Below, piece after piece: positions 18,745 to 21,144 of a stretch of 21,144 nucleotides of DNA; positions within the stretch are counted from its first letter, which is position 1; every line of letters starts with the position of its first letter. The notes under the pieces were generated by a model, which searched no databases, was not told where the DNA came from, and was given only the letters and a program-made list of their open reading frames with translations. This DNA comes from Terana coerulea (taxonomy: Eukaryota > Basidiomycota > Agaricomycetes > Polyporales > Phanerochaetaceae): NCBI GenBank assembly GCA_024811115.1, contig JAKOGH010000179.1, positions 1-21,144 of the forward strand, in the 5' to 3' direction. A program made the translations under genes and the position numbers.

Positions 18745-21129
18745 TCAATATGAGGATTTAGAGGAAGACCGCTCGACGTCGCTCCATTCATCCGCTTCGT
18801 TCAACACCTCTTCGAGTTCTTCCGTAGAGATGAATTCCACATCGGAATCCGCATCACCAGAGTCGACCTTTCGCGACTCACGATCAGGGATAGGGTTCTG
18901 GGTCGCCTGAAGGAGGAATGACACCTTTTCGTCCCTTGTGCTGGAAGCATTGGATGGAGCAGGCGAAGACGGAAGGATGAGCCCATCGCTGTCAGAGGCG
19001 GCATCAAGGGGAGCATTGTCGGTGGTGACATTGTCGGTGAGGGAACCAGGGATAGGTACAATCGTTTCGACGGGTTGGATAGATGGCGCCTCAGCGACAA
19101 TCGCATTCGCAAGGACGACCTCGGTAGGTTCTTCATACGCTGGTTGCTCCTGCTCTGCCTGCAGCTCCGGTAGAAGCTCCTCCGGCTGTGCAGCGTCCTC
19201 TGTCGGATGCTCGGCGACAACCTCAGCCGTTGCGACGTGTGTTGTTGACTTTTCCGGCGTTGAATCATCGGAGTCGGCAGTGTTGGAGGAATCGGGGAAG
19301 CGGCGAGAGCGCAGGTCGTCTCTTCCACAGAGGGAGTAGCATCGACGTCTGATGCAGTCCTGTCGTCGTCGTGACTGCTGATGTCCTTGGAGGTGGGCGC
19401 GGGGATTACTGGAGCCTGGATGGTGTCCGCGAGCAATGAGGCGACTGCATCCGATGTGGGTTGTACGTGTCCAAGAGACTCCGGCTCTGCGAAATCCGCT
19501 TCATCGGGGTTGGCCTCGACGATGGCGGCGTCCACATGAGTCTCGCTGTCCACAACAGCAGTTCCAATGGGCTCGGGGGCGGTATCCGCCGTGCGTCCTG
19601 CGAGGGTTTCAGCAGGTGCACGTTCCTGGCTCTGGCTCCTCTCCCTCTCGACCCTACTTCCCACCTCCTCAATAGCCAGCTCAATGCTCTTCACCACCGC
19701 CTTTCGCCGACCTCTCACCTCATCGTCTCCGAAGCTCTCAACGCCATCCAAGCGCTCGAGAAGTCCGTTCAGCGCATGGGCGTACGCAAGCACTGGCTTG
19801 TTCCTCTTCGTGAACGCAAGATGGGTGTCCGCATCCGAGTCCGACTCCACGGTGAAGGAGTCGACGGAATCTGACGCTGGCGAGGAGGGGCGAGATTGGG
19901 AAGGAGAAAGATCGAGGGATGTCGGGAAGGCGAAAGACGCTTGCAAGGCAGCGAGGGCATCCTGTACGCGCTCGATGGCGCCAATAGCGAGAACACGGTT
20001 CGCGATACGTTGCTTCTCCTGCTCCTCGGCTTCGATGTCCTCTTGACTGCGAACAGGTGGCGTCGTCCTCTCGCCGGAACCCTCGAAGTGAACCTTCTTA
20101 GACGGGATCGCCGCAACCTTGTCTGCGCCATCGTCCTTCGCCAAGGTAGGCTTGGGGAAGCTGAACGGGATAGCGGGTTCGGCGCGCCCTTTACCCTTCC
20201 TGTCAACCTCCTCCGCGGTCTTCTCCGCCGGTGTCGCGGCCGGCGTAGGTACGAAGTAGCCAAGTAGATGCTCGAGTGTCTCACGGACGTCGGTGTCCGC
20301 CTCGGTAGCAAGGCAGTGGCGGAGTGCATGTTGGACAGGCGGACGAGATGGTTGCGGAGTTTGTGGTTGGGATGGAGAGGGTGTCGGGGAGAATATGTGT
20401 TCGAGGAGACTCTGCACAGTATCCCGGACCTCGGCATCAGCTTCGGTAGTGAGACGATGTTGCAACGAGGAGTGAACATCTTCCGGCTTCGAAGATAATG
20501 AGGTGGGGCGTGCAGATGGGGACGGCTGTTTCTGCGAAACAGTGGTTGGTTCCCAATCGTCGTTCAACGAAACGACGCGACGTACCTCAACAACCTCCCC
20601 CTTCTTGAGCTACAGTACCGGCAAGGAAGGCCAGAAATGCTCTGCGTGCTTGCTCCTGTCTCTGTGCTTCAGCACGGACTCGAGCAGCTGCCTGCTGCCT
20701 TTGTTGCGCTTCTGAAGCCTGTCTGCGAGCCGCTGCGACTTGAAGATAGCGTTGGTAGCGTTCTTGTTCCACTGCGCGCTGATACTGCTGATACTGCGCC
20801 TGTCGTTGCTGAAGCTGCTGGAGGTGCTGCTGCTCGCGCAGTGCGTCGAAATATTGGACGACTTCGGCCTGCTGTCGCGCTTGCTCACGACGGACGGCCT
20901 CGCGGAAGCGGCGCTCCTCTTCCTGAACTTGAAGTTGCCTTTGTCGTTCCTGGTACAGGAGCTGAGCCTGTTGCACCCGTTGCCGACGAAGTCCTTCCTC
21001 GCGAGTCTGTCTGACGGCGTAGTCGTACGCGGCTTGAACGGCCGCGTCAGCGCATCCCAAGTGGGTGTAGGCGGTCCGTGGATACGAGTAGCTCGAGCGC
21101 AAAGGGGAGTTCGGTGTCAGAACAAACAT
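18745..21129 (-). CDS. BAG-domain protein (Hsp70 co-chaperone-like), about 794 residues, two apparent 1-base indels
   Basis: BAG domains bind the Hsp70 ATPase domain and speed nucleotide exchange. From ATG 21129, an N-terminal Gln/Arg/Ala-rich coiled coil covers about residues 30-175. Then come two copies of a roughly 30-residue motif (about 218-247 and 265-294), a linker, and a BAG domain at about 373-491: KQRIANRVLAIGAIERVQDA ... AYAHALNGLLERLDGVESFG ... VKSIELAIEEV. The tail is acidic and ends VEFISTEELEEVLNEADEW and a Ser-rich tip, with stop TGA at 18745-18747. The frame breaks twice: one extra base in the five-base C run at 20597-20601 (plus strand), and one missing base in the G run at 19294-19297. 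With both allowed for, the length is a multiple of three and the acidic tail reads in frame. No intron is needed. Only 15 bp of 5' flank are in the window. Confidence 0.8.
20247..20336 (-). repeat. BAG protein internal repeat, copy 2
   Basis: This encodes LRHCLATEADTDVRETLEHL followed by LGYF and shares the L-x-TEAD-x-(E/D)VR(D/E)T-x-x-x-LL pattern with copy 1. The copies are separated by a Pro/Ser/Gln-rich linker. Confidence 0.65.
20388..20477 (-). repeat. BAG protein internal repeat, copy 1
   Basis: This encodes a 30-residue unit around LQHRLTTEADAEVRDTVQSL followed by LEHIF. It is paired with the copy at 20247-20336. The unit looks like a short amphipathic helical motif; I know no name for it. 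Confidence 0.65.
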
Positions 21130-21144
21130 TTGCAGGATGTCTCT

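Noticed and set aside
19769..20479. 236-codon minus-strand frame inside the BAG gene
   Set aside because: It is an out-of-frame reading of the BAG gene, extremely Arg/Ser-rich and without domains.

Overview
This is a eukaryotic window, almost certainly from a filamentous basidiomycete (Agaricomycetes-like). The genes carry many short introns (about 43-91 nt, GT..AG with CTNAY-like branch sites), are closely packed on both strands, and encode fungal proteins: a Cho2-type phosphatidylethanolamine methyltransferase, ORC1 with a BAH domain, and a fungal BAG-domain protein. I saw no bacterial operon, CRISPR array, rRNA or tRNA.

Layout. 258-4293 (+): cho2, 17 exons. 4603-5533 (+): a zinc-dependent CMP/dCMP-type deaminase-fold protein with an unusually long insert. 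5639-6002 (+): a weak candidate small gene. 6200-6948 (+): orphan gene X1. 7097-7752: a 656-bp non-autonomous DNA transposon with long terminal inverted repeats and a perfect 9-bp target duplication. 7941-9371 (+): a decayed 5' half of ORC1. 9803-10505 (+): orphan gene X2, paralogue of X1. 11001-14097 (+): ORC1, 9 exons. 14588-15208 (+): a small coiled-coil protein. 15460-17991 (-): a 9-exon, roughly 687-residue coiled-coil protein. 18745-21129 (-): a BAG-domain co-chaperone-like protein whose start codon lies just inside the window edge.

The main structural result is an imperfect tandem segmental duplication. The block [gene X - 5' part of ORC1] occurs twice, at about 6120-9371 and 9690-12717. 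The upstream copy ends at the first bases of the exon that encodes the Walker A motif, so it never received the ATPase core. It has decayed by internal deletions and stops, and the transposon sits inside it between X1 and the ORC1 remnant. The downstream copy leads into the complete ORC1.

The second result concerns sequence quality or decay. Nine one-base gains or losses, nearly all in runs of 2-5 identical bases, break otherwise well-kept frames: four in cho2, one each in the deaminase, X2 and ORC1, and two in the BAG gene. When each is allowed for, exon phases close exactly. In ORC1 the pseudogene copy serves as an internal control and has the extra base. Because housekeeping genes are hit, consensus error of a long-read assembly is the simplest explanation. 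Genuine mutation cannot be excluded from sequence alone.
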